From the NCBI RefSeq assembly GCF_003096815.1, contig NZ_QENY01000009.1, positions 50,501 through 114,500 on the forward strand: DNA of 64,000 nucleotides. Reading direction: 5' to 3'. This DNA comes from Hallella colorans. GTDB lineage: Bacteria > Bacteroidota > Bacteroidia > Bacteroidales > Bacteroidaceae. The stretch's first letter is position 1; each line of letters begins with the position of its first letter. This document shows positions 44,857 to 54,465 of this stretch, piece by piece. A model generated the notes under the pieces. It was not told the origin of the DNA and did no database searches. It was given only the letters and a program-made list of their open reading frames with translations. The position numbers were made by a program, and so were the translations under genes.

Positions 44857-45330
44857 ATGGAAGACTGCACATATTTGTCTAACATGGATGGTCATGACGA
44901 TTTTCCACCTGCGCGGACGGCTGAGTATCTGCTCAACCAAGTGATGGTATCTCTGTTTGGTTGTGAATGTTCGAGTAATTCACAAATTGAGCGTAAGAAG
45001 AGCAATATGAGTTTTGTCCTTAATCGTAAACCAGATAAGAAGGAGGAAAAAAATATTGAGCTACGGATGAATGAGCTTATTTCCGCGGATATGCCGGTCA
45101 CCTACGTGTATATTGATCGTAAAGAATTGCACGAAACAGAGTATTTTGAAAGGTTGTCTAAAGAAAACGCTGATACTTTCAAATGTGTAAAAATTGGTGA
45201 CCTTGACGCATGCCTCGCCATAGGAAAATACGTTCGTTCTACCGGGCAAATTGGTAGATTTGAAATTCTTGGAACCAATTGGAACCAATCAAAAATGACT
45301 TATCGTATTCGTTTCAAGGTTATTCCTTGA
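44857..45330 (+). CDS. AlaX-like (alanyl-tRNA editing-domain) protein lacking the zinc site
   Basis: 157 residues. The fold signature of AlaX/AlaRS editing domains is visible: PARTAEYLLNQVM in place of the HTAxHLL helix, PVTYVYIDRKEL, and CVKIGDLDACLAIGKYVRSTGQIG in place of the CxGTHVxxTGEIG loop. All four expected metal-binding positions are changed: Arg20 and Tyr24 for the two His of HxxxH, and Ala121 and Tyr125 for CxxxH. The protein therefore probably does not hydrolyse mischarged tRNA and may only bind tRNA or another ligand. It starts at the base after the GH13 stop. The family match is from memory of Bacteroidales homologues. Confidence 0.7.
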   Translation: MEDCTYLSNMDGHDDFPPARTAEYLLNQVMVSLFGCECSSNSQIERKKSNMSFVLNRKPDKKEEKNIELRMNELISADMPVTYVYIDRKELHETEYFERLSKENADTFKCVKIGDLDACLAIGKYVRSTGQIGRFEILGTNWNQSKMTYRIRFKVIP

Positions 45331-45534
45331 GATATCCTCGATAGAATTTTTGATTTCAAATATAATAATGCGCCATCTTTCTCACTCACACATTCTTTCT
45401 TGTCTACTTCGACGTGTCTCGTTTCGTCGGTTTGTGTATTATATCCTATTAATTCAGCCAATGTCATTCGACGGTCAAAATTTTGACTTGACTGGTCGAC
45501 ATATTTAAGAATGGCAATGGTTTATGCCTGTTTT

Positions 45535-46263
45535 CTACTTTATTAATTGGAGTCTTCGCCAAATAAATTGAGGTGTGAGGCGCCAAATGGCAACGGCAAT
45601 TCGCCATTTCCAATCTATCACCCTGACGTGCATGCCATGGCTCACGGCTGCCATCATCTCGTCAACCACCTCGTCAATGGTCATGGTCATTGGAAAATGT
45701 GAGCCACGTATAAGGTCTGTGTCTACAAAACCGGGTCGGATATCCGTGAACTTAATATTCAGTTTGCGCGCGTAAGAGAGTTGTTCCAACGCTTGGATAT
45801 AATTGTTTTGGAAAGCCTTGGTGGCACTGTAGCTTGGCACCAACGCTAAGCCACGCGTGCCAGCTACACTTGATATCACCGCAATGTGCCCACCATCATG
45901 ACTTGCCATCCACCTGAAGACTTCGCCTACCATTCGCGTGAAGCCCACGGCGTTGGTCTGAACGGTGTTTAACTCAATCGTCGGGTCAAGTTGCATGTTT
46001 TTCTTTCCAATGCCCGACACATGAAAATATAGGTCCACGCCACCTATTTTCTCAATCAAGGACCGCATCTCGCTGGCTGCGTTTTCGCTTGTCACATCAA
46101 TACATGCCGCGATGGGAGCACTCTTTCCTTGTACTTGTATGGTTTGTAATGCATCCATTCGACGTGCAGCCACGGCTACCGTCCATCCTTCTCGAAGCAG
46201 TCTGATGGCGACTTCGCGTCCCAAGCCAGAACTGGCACCCATTACTATTGCTTTTCGTTTCAT
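45535..46263 (-). CDS. Short-chain dehydrogenase/reductase
   Basis: About 242 residues from the ATG at 46263. It has the NADP loop VMGASSGLGREVAIRLL, then SSVAGTRGL, the catalytic YSATK and RPGFVDTDL. The first 27 codons of the longer open frame are hydrophobic, but they lie upstream of the -7 box (46275-46268), so I exclude them. The substrate is unknown. The hydrophobic C-terminus (WRIAVAIWRLTPQFIWRRL) suggests membrane contact. Divergent from sppA. Confidence 0.87.
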   Translation of the reverse strand: MKRKAIVMGASSGLGREVAIRLLREGWTVAVAARRMDALQTIQVQGKSAPIAACIDVTSENAASEMRSLIEKIGGVDLYFHVSGIGKKNMQLDPTIELNTVQTNAVGFTRMVGEVFRWMASHDGGHIAVISSVAGTRGLALVPSYSATKAFQNNYIQALEQLSYARKLNIKFTDIRPGFVDTDLIRGSHFPMTMTIDEVVDEMMAAVSHGMHVRVIDWKWRIAVAIWRLTPQFIWRRLQLIK

Positions 46264-46267
46264 GTTA

Positions 46268-46275
46268 CAAAAATA
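46268..46275 (-). promoter_or_regulatory. SDR promoter (-7 box), nearly leaderless
   Basis: Reading leftward, TATTTTTG ends 4 nt before the ATG at 46263, with CTTG 20 nt upstream. The transcript would start at or next to the ATG. Confidence 0.55.
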
Positions 46276-46330
46276 AGCAATTCCCACAAGAAAAACAAGC
46301 AAAATGCACGTAACTTTCAAAAAAATACTG

Positions 46331-46338
46331 TATATTTG
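46331..46338 (+). promoter_or_regulatory. sppA promoter (-7 box)
   Basis: TATATTTG, 39 nt before the sppA ATG at 46378. No clear -33 is seen. It lies over an in-frame TTG that could be mistaken for a start. Confidence 0.5.
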
Positions 46339-46377
46339 CATCAAATATCAACTTTTAAAAACGATATTACCAAGCAG

Positions 46378-48144
46378 ATGAAAGACTTTGTTAAGTATGT
46401 GGGCGCGACCGTTGTTGGCCTATTTGTTTTTGGTATCATTCTCACGGCATTGGGAATGATGAGTTTGGTGGGCATTGTTGCTTCGACAGAAGCCACCCAA
46501 AAAGTAAAAGATAATACGGTTTTGGTGTTGGATCTTAATGGCGTCATGGAGGAGCAGGGCGACGAAAACTTCAAAACCATGTTGGTGGGAACTAACGCTA
46601 TGGGCATGCGAGAGACTCTCTCTGCCATAAAAAAGGCCAAAGACAACAAGTGTGTTAAAGGAATCTTTCTTAATGCGGGTTTTTTGCAAGCTGACATGGC
46701 GCAGCTGGAGGAATTGCGCGCCGCGCTTGCTGATTTCAAGAAAACTGGCAAATGGATAGTGGCCTATGGAGAGGTGTATTCTCAGCAATGCTATTATTTA
46801 TGCTCGGTGGCAAACAAAATCTACATGAATCCACAGGGTACCATAGATTGGCGTGGCATTGGTGGGCAGTTGGCTTTTGTTAAAGACGCATATTCCAAGA
46901 TTGGCATTAAGATGATACCTGTGAAATGTGGAAAATATAAGAGTGCTACGGAGATATACACCGAAGACCGCATGAGTAAACCCAGTCGTGAGCAAGCGGA
47001 ACGATATATTAATGGCTGGTGGCAGACGATGTGTCAAGCTGTAAGCCAAAGTCGTGGTATCAGCGTAAAAGCACTCGGAGAATATGCTGACCGTCTCATC
47101 TCTTTTGATGACCCTAAAAATATGGTGAAATACAAACTTGTTGATGGTTTGCTTTATAATGACCAAGTGAAAGATGTCGTAAAGAAGATGTTGAAGATAG
47201 ACATGGATGACGATGTCAACCAAATCTCGGTCAATGCGATGATGAATGTGTCGGATAAATCCGAGGGAGATGAGATAGCTGTATATTATGCTTACGGTGA
47301 AATCATTGACGATAGGGCGCCGCAAAACGTTTTCAAGGGACAGCAATGTATCGTGGGTAAAGATGTGTGTAGAGATTTGGCAGCACTTGCCGATGATGAT
47401 GATGTGAAGGCAGTGGTGCTCAGAGTGAACACCGGCGGTGGATCTGCTTATGCCTCTGAGCAGATATGGCATCAAGTGGAGCAGCTCAAAGCTAAAAAGC
47501 CTGTGGTTGTTTCGATGAGTGGTGCCGCTGCCTCTGGAGGTTATTATATCAGCTGCGGAGCCAATTACATCTATGCGGAACCTACTACCATTACTGGCAG
47601 CATTGGCATATTTGGGATAATACCGGATTTCTCTGAGCTGATGACGCAAAAGATTGGTATAAAATATGACGAGGTGAAAACCAATCGTAACAGTACCTTT
47701 GGTGGTTTCAAACCCATCACTGGCGAACAGTTAGGTCTCTTGCAAACCTATCTGGATCGTGGATACATGTTGTTTAAAAGTCGTGTGGCAAAAGGTAGGC
47801 ACATGTCGATGGACAAAGTGGAGGCCAACGCCCAAGGACATGTGTTTCTGGGTAGTGACGCCATCAAGTTGGGATTGGTAGATGGCTTGGGAGGCTTGGA
47901 CAAAGCTGTGGCCAAGGCTGCGCAGTTGGCTAAGGTGGAAAATTATTACACGGCAGACTATCCCGCCCCAGCCAGCATAATAGATCAGTTTATGGATGTC
48001 GCAGAGACAAAGGGAGACAACTTGCTCAATGACAAAATAAAAAGCACGTTGGGTATATTCTATGAGCCATTCATGCTCATGCAAACGGCAGAGGCTCAGA
48101 GTGAGTTACAGGCCCGGATGCCTTTCTTTATCAAGCTGAATTAA
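46378..48144 (+). CDS. sppA: Signal peptide peptidase SppA, long (67 kDa) type
   Basis: 588 residues from the ATG at 46378. A membrane anchor (about 10-35, VVGLFVFGIILTALGMMSLV) is followed by two ClpP-like domains. The catalytic Lys is in VKCGKYKSATE (first domain) and the nucleophilic Ser in SGAAASGGYYIS (second domain), followed by the conserved TITGSIGIFG. SppA degrades cleaved signal peptides in the membrane, facing the periplasm. The duplicated layout matches E. coli SppA. Confidence 0.95.
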   Translation: MKDFVKYVGATVVGLFVFGIILTALGMMSLVGIVASTEATQKVKDNTVLVLDLNGVMEEQGDENFKTMLVGTNAMGMRETLSAIKKAKDNKCVKGIFLNAGFLQADMAQLEELRAALADFKKTGKWIVAYGEVYSQQCYYLCSVANKIYMNPQGTIDWRGIGGQLAFVKDAYSKIGIKMIPVKCGKYKSATEIYTEDRMSKPSREQAERYINGWWQTMCQAVSQSRGISVKALGEYADRLISFDDPKNMVKYKLVDGLLYNDQVKDVVKKMLKIDMDDDVNQISVNAMMNVSDKSEGDEIAVYYAYGEIIDDRAPQNVFKGQQCIVGKDVCRDLAALADDDDVKAVVLRVNTGGGSAYASEQIWHQVEQLKAKKPVVVSMSGAAASGGYYISCGANYIYAEPTTITGSIGIFGIIPDFSELMTQKIGIKYDEVKTNRNSTFGGFKPITGEQLGLLQTYLDRGYMLFKSRVAKGRHMSMDKVEANAQGHVFLGSDAIKLGLVDGLGGLDKAVAKAAQLAKVENYYTADYPAPASIIDQFMDVAETKGDNLLNDKIKSTLGIFYEPFMLMQTAEAQSELQARMPFFIKLN

Positions 48145-48359
48145 CAGGTAGGGTGTTCATAAAATTTATGGTTATCGTATTTGTGCCTGTTGCTCTGTTG
48201 AATTTTTACCTTGAAACGTGAATGACGTCTGTAACATGACAGATGAAAATCGTTAGAGTGACGAAGAAAAGCTATGAAGATAAAGGCAAAGTGAAAAAAG
48301 GGAAAGATAAACTTTAGGTTTAATTTTGATCATCTTTTTAAAAGCACTGCATATCAAAC

Positions 48360-49559
48360 ATGCGCACAGAGGGCGATCTTATCAAAATTAACGATTGGCT
48401 GTTGCCACTGAGCTGGCTTTACGGCATAGGCGTAGGTGTGCGAAACTATCTTTTTGAGATAGGTGTTCTCAAACAACGATCGTTCGATATCCCAGTAATC
48501 TCCGTAGGAAATATAACGGTAGGTGGCTCGGGCAAGACGCCCCATGTGGAATATATAGTGAGATTGCTTAGGGATATTGCAAAGGTTGGCGTATTATCGC
48601 GTGGCTATAAACGAAAAAGCCATGGATATGTTTTGGCCCATGAAGATACGCCCTTAAATGACATTGGCGACGAACCATGGCAAATGAAGCAGAAGTTTGA
48701 TGACATATACATGGCTGTGGACAGGAGTCGTTGCAACGGTATCAACCGGCTGATGACAGATCCAGAGACCAATGATGTGGATGTCATCGTGCTTGACGAT
48801 GCCTACCAACATAGGTATGTGAATCCGGGTATTAACATTTTATTGGTGGATTATCATCGACTTATCATTTATGACAAATTGTTACCGGCTGGTCGCCTGC
48901 GCGAACCTATGAAAGGAAAGAATAGGGCGGACATGGTTATCGTGACCAAATGCCCCAAAGATTTAAAGCCAATGGAGTTTAGGGTGCTAACTAAGGCTAT
49001 GAATCTTTTCCCTTACCAAGATTTGTTTTTTACGTGTGTTGACTATGATTGGCCGCGACCTGTTTTTGTGGATTGTGCTGAGCCTGTCAATGTAAACAAA
49101 CAAAAACCTTTGGCTTTTCTATCTAAAAAAAATGTATTGCAAGTCTCTGGCATCGCTTCCCCGGAACAGATGGAGAATGACTTGCGTGCCAAATGTCGCA
49201 CTATCACATCGTTGAAATTTGGCGATCATCATTCTTTCACGCCGAAAGATATCGATTTGATTAACGTGACATTTGATAATTTGCCCTCACCTAAATTGGT
49301 TATTACAACAGAAAAAGACGCCTCGCGATTGATTAATACGGATGGACTTTCGCCAGAAGTGAAAGCGCATATATATGCACTTCCGATTAAAGTGAAGTTC
49401 TTGCAAGGACAAGAAGAGGCTTTTAACACTAAAATAATAAGCTATGTACGCAAAAATTCAAGAAACAGCATCCTGGTTAAGACAAAGGATGAGAACAAAC
49501 CCCAAGACCGCAATCATTCTGGGGACAGGTTTAGGACAATTAGCTTCAGAGATAACTGA
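48360..49559 (+). CDS. lpxK: Tetraacyldisaccharide 4'-kinase (lipid A)
   Basis: 399 residues; the Walker A VGNITVGGSGKTPHVEY (about 48-64) and VLDDAYQHRYV (metal-binding DD-Q-H) are typical LpxK features. The enzyme phosphorylates the lipid A disaccharide at the 4' position on the inner face of the membrane. Its last 116 nt overlap the purine nucleoside phosphorylase gene in another frame, and the encoded tail (SYVRKNSRNSILVKTK...SFRDN) has that frame's composition. The gap 48145-48359 before it holds no gene. Confidence 0.94.
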   Translation: MRTEGDLIKINDWLLPLSWLYGIGVGVRNYLFEIGVLKQRSFDIPVISVGNITVGGSGKTPHVEYIVRLLRDIAKVGVLSRGYKRKSHGYVLAHEDTPLNDIGDEPWQMKQKFDDIYMAVDRSRCNGINRLMTDPETNDVDVIVLDDAYQHRYVNPGINILLVDYHRLIIYDKLLPAGRLREPMKGKNRADMVIVTKCPKDLKPMEFRVLTKAMNLFPYQDLFFTCVDYDWPRPVFVDCAEPVNVNKQKPLAFLSKKNVLQVSGIASPEQMENDLRAKCRTITSLKFGDHHSFTPKDIDLINVTFDNLPSPKLVITTEKDASRLINTDGLSPEVKAHIYALPIKVKFLQGQEEAFNTKIISYVRKNSRNSILVKTKDENKPQDRNHSGDRFRTISFRDN

Positions 49560-50253
49560 CACCTATGAGTTTTCTTACAAAGACATACCCAACTTCCCCG
49601 TGTCTACCGTTGAGGGACATGATGGTAAGCTAATTTTTGGCAAATTGGGTGGAAAAGATATCATGGCCATGAAAGGACGTTTCCACTTTTATGAGGGATA
49701 CTCCATGAAAGAGGTAACATTTCCTGAGCGTGTCATGCATGAGCTTGGTATTGAGACGCTCTTCGTAAGCAATGCGGCTGGTGGTATGAACCCAAATTTT
49801 AGCATTGGCGACTTGATGGTCATTACTGATCATATCAACTTCTTTCCAGAGCATCCATTGCATGGGCCTAATCTTCCCACTGGCCCGAGATTTCCGGATA
49901 TGCACCAACCTTACGACAAGAAATTAGTAGAATTGGCAGATGGTATTGCTAAAGAGAAAGGCATTAAGTTGCAACATGGTGTATACGTGGGTGTTCAGGG
50001 GCCTACGTTTGAGACGCCAGCTGAATACCGCATGTTCCATATTCTTGGTGGCGATGCCATTGGTATGTCTACTGTGCCAGAGGTTATTGTGGCGCGCCAC
50101 ACTGGTATAAAAGTGTTTGGAGTAAGTATAATCACCGATTTGGGAGGCTTCGACGTCCCCGTGGAAGTTAGTCATGAAGAAGTGCAAGAAGCGGCCAATG
50201 CCGCTCAGCCTAAAATGACGGAGATTATGCGTGAGATGATCAGCCGGTCATAG
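49444..50253 (+). CDS. Purine nucleoside phosphorylase
   Basis: 269 residues of the trimeric PNP (PunA/DeoD-type II) family: AIILGTGLGQLASEI, VSTVEGHDGKL, LFVSNAAGGMNPNF, GVYVGVQGPTFETPAE and GMSTVPEVIVARHTGIKV. It splits inosine and guanosine with phosphate in purine salvage. It begins inside the end of lpxK, 116 nt before the lpxK stop, so the two are coupled. Confidence 0.94.
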   Translation: MYAKIQETASWLRQRMRTNPKTAIILGTGLGQLASEITDTYEFSYKDIPNFPVSTVEGHDGKLIFGKLGGKDIMAMKGRFHFYEGYSMKEVTFPERVMHELGIETLFVSNAAGGMNPNFSIGDLMVITDHINFFPEHPLHGPNLPTGPRFPDMHQPYDKKLVELADGIAKEKGIKLQHGVYVGVQGPTFETPAEYRMFHILGGDAIGMSTVPEVIVARHTGIKVFGVSIITDLGGFDVPVEVSHEEVQEAANAAQPKMTEIMREMISRS

Positions 50254-50367
50254 CTGATATAAACATAGACAGAGTAATGTAATTACGGATAGTGACATGC
50301 TTCCGAAATATTATTTTTCCCATGTCTTGTTCATATTTTCACTTCATTCTTTCACTTATTTTTTTCA

Positions 50368-51480
50368 ATGGAAATATCAAAACTCGGTGAGTTTGGGCTT
50401 ATTGACCATATCACCAAAGACATTACCTTAAAAAACAAGTCTTCTGTTTATGGTGTTGGAGATGATTGCGCTGTAATGCACTATCCTGATACAGAGGTTC
50501 TTGTCACGACAGATATGCTCATGGAGGGTGTTCATTTTGACCTCACTTATATTACCATGCAGGAGTTAGGGTACAAAGCTGCTGTTGAAAATATTTCGGA
50601 TGTTTTCGCCATGAATGGCACACCACGACAGATGACGGTCTCATTGGCCGTAGGCAAACGATTTAAGGTAGAGGATATCGAAGATTTTTACAGGGGACTT
50701 AAAGGGGCTTGTGATAAATGGAACGTAGATATTGTGGGGGGCGACACTACATCCTCGTTTACAGGGTTGGCGATCAGCATCACCTGCGTGGGTGAAGCTC
50801 GAAAGTGCGACATAGTCTACCGGCACGGCGCAAAAGAGTCTGATCTTATTTGTGTTACAGGCGACCTTGGCGCTGCTTATATGGGTTTGCAACTCCTGGA
50901 GCGGGAGAAAGCCGTCTATTATCACCAAGTTGATGACTTGAACAAAAAAATTCGCAAGGCCAAACAAGAAGGGAACGATGCGTTGGTGAAGCATCTGCAA
51001 GAACAGGGTGCACAATTAGCGAGTTTTCAGCCTGATTTTGCCGGTAAGGAATATTTGTTGCAACGGCAGCTTAAGCCCGAGGCTCGGGGAGATATCATTA
51101 ATCTCCTACGAGAGCATAACATACAGCCAACGGCCATGATGGACATATCGGATGGGTTAAGCTCTGAACTTATACACATCTGCAAGCAGAGCCATTGTGG
51201 TTGTCGTGTTTATGAAAAAAACATCCCTATAGACTATCAAACGGCTGTGATGGCAGAGGAATTGAACATGAACGTTATCACGGCGGCCATGAATGGCGGT
51301 GAGGATTATGAACTCTTGTTCACATGTTCTATAGGCGATCATAACAAGTTGAACGAATTGGAGGAGCATGGTATCAAACAAATAGGTTATATCACAAAAG
51401 AGGCTTTGGGAACACGCCTTGTTTCGAGAGATGGGGAAGAGTTTGATATTACGGCTCAAGGGTGGAACCCTTTGCAATAG
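50368..51480 (+). CDS. thiL: Thiamine-monophosphate kinase
   Basis: 370 residues; the PurM-like fold is shown by YGVGDDCAV, LVTTDMLMEGVHFD, ENISDVFAMNGTP, DIVGGDTTSS, MMDISDGLSSELIH and NGGEDYELLFTC. It makes thiamine pyrophosphate from thiamine monophosphate. It is longer than E. coli ThiL (325), mostly because of a charged insert at about 190-235 (LNKKIRKAKQEGNDALVKHL). No thi operon or TPP riboswitch is seen nearby. Confidence 0.94.
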   Translation: MEISKLGEFGLIDHITKDITLKNKSSVYGVGDDCAVMHYPDTEVLVTTDMLMEGVHFDLTYITMQELGYKAAVENISDVFAMNGTPRQMTVSLAVGKRFKVEDIEDFYRGLKGACDKWNVDIVGGDTTSSFTGLAISITCVGEARKCDIVYRHGAKESDLICVTGDLGAAYMGLQLLEREKAVYYHQVDDLNKKIRKAKQEGNDALVKHLQEQGAQLASFQPDFAGKEYLLQRQLKPEARGDIINLLREHNIQPTAMMDISDGLSSELIHICKQSHCGCRVYEKNIPIDYQTAVMAEELNMNVITAAMNGGEDYELLFTCSIGDHNKLNELEEHGIKQIGYITKEALGTRLVSRDGEEFDITAQGWNPLQ

Positions 51481-51506
51481 ATATCCATACTAAAGGTTGT
51501 CATTTG

Positions 51507-52155
51507 AATTGTGTCATACACTATAATAACAAATTTATAATTTCTTAGTTATGTACAGCGCGATATAATTTGTACAATGACACCAAAGAGTACACAAAGA
51601 TATTGGCAGCCGCAGAAGAGCATTTCGAGTCTGGTAAGCCATTGTTTGGCAAAGCCGTGGCTTTCCATCAAGTATTAGCGGACTTCCCCAAAGCCGCTAA
51701 GGGGTGTGAGATAGAGAGCCATCATGTCATGACCAAACCTGTAAGCGGCAATCGCCTAATGGTAGATGTGTAAGCAACTCCAAAGGGAATTTGTGGATTT
51801 GCTGAACTGTTCTTTTCAACAAACCATGTCCATCTGTTAGATCATCTACGCCACCAATACCGTGGATGGTTACCACCGCCAAGTTCGTAAAATCATAAAG
51901 ACCAATGGCGTCTTTCCGACAGACACTGAGCTTTGCAAGCTTGCCTGTCTTGCCTATCGCAATATCCGCGAGAAAAGGACCATGCCGACAGCACACTTGG
52001 GGTAGATGTTGTAGCAATCAGCCATAATGCATAGAGAAAGATTCGAGACAATGTAACTTTGCGTTGCGGCGACTTCCTCATCGTCGAGACGCGATAAAAA
52101 ACCGTGTCTCGACAAACGAGGTTAAGACATAACAGAAAAACGACTTGACACAGTT
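51507..52155 (+). mobile_element. Internally deleted IS256-family element
   Basis: The left part (51570-51773) reads ILAAAEEHFESGKPLFGKAVAFHQVLADF and SGNRLMVDV, matching the start of IS256 transposases (SGKPLxGKDG...). The right part (from about 51840) reads IIYATNTVDGYHRQVRKIIK and TNGVFPTDTELCKLACLAYRNIREKRTMP, the family's C-terminal block, then a stop; another frame gives QSAIMHRERFETM ending at 52056. The catalytic middle is gone. AATTGTGTCA (51507-51516) and TGACACAGTT (52146-52155) could be the terminal repeats, with one mismatch. It fills the thiL-htpG gap; the rest of that gap (52157-52390) shows no gene. Confidence 0.7.
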
Positions 52156-52390
52156 GAGTTGGCCAACCTATGAGAAATGGCAAAACGTATGCTGACGAGT
52201 GGAATAGTTAATTAGCATAACTTCTGTCTAATAAGACTAAAGTCACAATAAAGTATATGCCCAAACAATAAAAAACTGCAATATGGGGATTTGTTATCAT
52301 AGGGCTTGCAATTCGCTACGGACTGGGGCGAAAAGTGTTTGGCATGTTTTTTGCAAACTATCGGGTGGATAAAGAATAAATTATATACGT

Positions 52391-54445
52391 ATGAAAACTG
52401 GTAATATTGGGGTTACGACAGAGAATATTTTCCCCGTTATCAAAAAGTTTCTCTATTCAGACCATGAGATTTTTTTGAGGGAGATGGTGGCCAACGCGGT
52501 CGATGCCACCCAAAAACTTAACACGCTCGCTCAAAAAGGTGACTTTAAAGGAGAAAAAGGCGATATCACGATACACGTAATTTTGGACCCAAAGGCAAAG
52601 ACACTGACTTTTAGGGACCGTGGCATTGGTATGACCGCTGACGAAATAGACAAGTATATCAACCAGATAGCATTCTCCGGCGTTACTGATTTTCTTGACA
52701 AATACAAGGATGAGGCTAACGCGATTATAGGTCATTTTGGATTGGGTTTCTACTCCTGCTTTATGGTTTCCGACCGCGTGGATATCATCACCAAGAGTTA
52801 TCAAGCGGGAGCCAAAGCCGTGAAATGGAGCTGCGACGGCTCGCCTTCGTACACCATTGAAGACGCTGACAAGGCCGATCGTGGCACGGATATTGTGCTG
52901 CATGTCGCCGACGATTGCAAAGAGTTTCTCGAAAAAAGTCGCATAGAGCAATTGCTTAACAAGTATTGTAAGTTCATGGCTGTGCCAGTGGCGTTTGGCA
53001 AGAAAACCGAGTGGAAAGATGGCAAGCAGGTTGAAACCGAAGAGGACAACATTATAAACAACGTTGAGCCACTGTGGACCAAGACGCCGGCCACGCTCAA
53101 GGACGAAGATTACAAGGAGTTCTATCGCACGCTCTATCCCATGCAAGACGAGCCGTTGTTCTGGATACATCTTAATGTGGACTTTCCGTTCCATCTCACA
53201 GGCATTCTTTATTTCCCACGGGTGCAGAATACCATTGAGTTGCAGCGCAACAAGATACAGCTCTATTGCAACCAAGTGTTCGTAACTGACCAAGTTGAGA
53301 ATATAGTGCCAGATTTCTTAACCTTGCTTCATGGAGTTATCGATTCTCCTGACATTCCGTTGAACGTCAGCCGGAGCTATTTGCAGAGCGATGCCAACGT
53401 GAAAAAAATATCCACATATATCACCAAGAAAGTGGCCGACCGCCTGCAACAAATATTCAAGGCCGACCGCAAGGACTTCGAGTCTAAATGGAATGACTTG
53501 AAATTGTTCATCCATTATGGCATGCTGTCGCAAGAAGACTTTTACGATCGCGCCAAAGATTTCGCGTTGTTTAAAGACGTTGATGGCAATTTCTTCACTT
53601 ATGACGACTACAAAACGCTTATTAAGAGTGAGCAGACCGACAAGAATGGCGATTTGATCTACCTGTACGCCACCAATAAGGACGAACAGTATACATATAT
53701 CTCCAATGCCAAAAACAAGGGATACAACGTGTTGTTGTTTGATGGCCAGCTTGAAGTTCCTATGATCAACCTATTGGAGCAAAAATTTGAGAAGTCGCGT
53801 TTCAGTAGAGTTGACGGAGACATCATAGACCGCCTCATCGTGAAAGAAGACGCCAACAAGACAAAAATAGAGCAAGCGGATCGTGACAATTTGTCAGAGT
53901 TGTTCCGCTCTCAAATGCCAAAGATAGACAAAGCCAATTTCAACGTAGAGGTGGAGTCGCTTGGAGAGAATGCCTCGCCAGTAATTATCACGCAGAGCGA
54001 GTACATGCGTCGTATGAAAGAGATGAGCCAATTTCAGCCTGGCATGAGTTTCTATGGCCAGATGCCCGACAGCTACACAGTGGTGTTAAATGCCGACCAC
54101 CACTTGGTGAAAAATGTGTTGGACAATGCCAATAAGACCACAGCCGACAGTTTGAAACCTGTTGATAGTGAGCTGAAAGGCTTAGAGGCTCGTCTTGCGG
54201 CACTTCGCCAAAGTCAAGACAAGAAAAAACCGGAGGAAATATCGCAAGAGGAGAAAGACGATGTGCAGAAGACGGAGAAAGCCGTCAATGAGCAGCGAGA
54301 CAAACGCAACGGGATACTCGCGGATTATGCCAAGGGCAATGGTATCGTGCATCAGTTGATAGATTTGGCCCTTTTGCAAAACGGTATGCTTAAGGGCGAG
54401 GCGTTAGACAAATTCTTAAAACGCAGCGTAGAACTTATCAAATAG
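52391..54445 (+). CDS. htpG: Molecular chaperone HtpG (Hsp90)
   Basis: 684 residues; the GHKL ATPase domain has FLREMVANAVDATQKL (N-box), FRDRGIGMTADEI (G1) and AIIGHFGLGFYSCFMV (G2). The middle domain includes NIVPDFLTLLHGVIDSPDIPLNVSRSYLQ, and the C-terminal dimer domain has the charged KKPEEISQEEKDDVQK stretch. It assists late folding in the cytoplasm under heat or other stress. No heat-shock operator such as CIRCE is visible in the 330 nt upstream. Confidence 0.96.
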   Translation: MKTGNIGVTTENIFPVIKKFLYSDHEIFLREMVANAVDATQKLNTLAQKGDFKGEKGDITIHVILDPKAKTLTFRDRGIGMTADEIDKYINQIAFSGVTDFLDKYKDEANAIIGHFGLGFYSCFMVSDRVDIITKSYQAGAKAVKWSCDGSPSYTIEDADKADRGTDIVLHVADDCKEFLEKSRIEQLLNKYCKFMAVPVAFGKKTEWKDGKQVETEEDNIINNVEPLWTKTPATLKDEDYKEFYRTLYPMQDEPLFWIHLNVDFPFHLTGILYFPRVQNTIELQRNKIQLYCNQVFVTDQVENIVPDFLTLLHGVIDSPDIPLNVSRSYLQSDANVKKISTYITKKVADRLQQIFKADRKDFESKWNDLKLFIHYGMLSQEDFYDRAKDFALFKDVDGNFFTYDDYKTLIKSEQTDKNGDLIYLYATNKDEQYTYISNAKNKGYNVLLFDGQLEVPMINLLEQKFEKSRFSRVDGDIIDRLIVKEDANKTKIEQADRDNLSELFRSQMPKIDKANFNVEVESLGENASPVIITQSEYMRRMKEMSQFQPGMSFYGQMPDSYTVVLNADHHLVKNVLDNANKTTADSLKPVDSELKGLEARLAALRQSQDKKKPEEISQEEKDDVQKTEKAVNEQRDKRNGILADYAKGNGIVHQLIDLALLQNGMLKGEALDKFLKRSVELIK

Positions 54446-54465
54446 TTAGGCGCTCATTGCAATAA

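Noticed and set aside
46336..46377. TTG start upstream of sppA
   Set aside because: It is within the -7 box; the ATG at 46378 starts the membrane anchor.
46798..47649. 283-codon leftward frame opposite sppA
   Set aside because: It is antisense to the well-matched catalytic part of SppA and has no family-like sequence.
50254..50367. TPP riboswitch before thiL
   Set aside because: No THI-box pattern (CTGAGA and its partner) is present; the gap is short and AT-rich.
52080..52115. GTCGAGAC...GTCTCGAC hairpin after the IS256 relic
   Set aside because: It might be a terminator or part of the element, but there is no T-run and nothing to terminate.
52457..53293. 278-codon leftward frame opposite htpG
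   Set aside because: It is antisense to conserved HtpG motifs, with no promoter or sense of its own.
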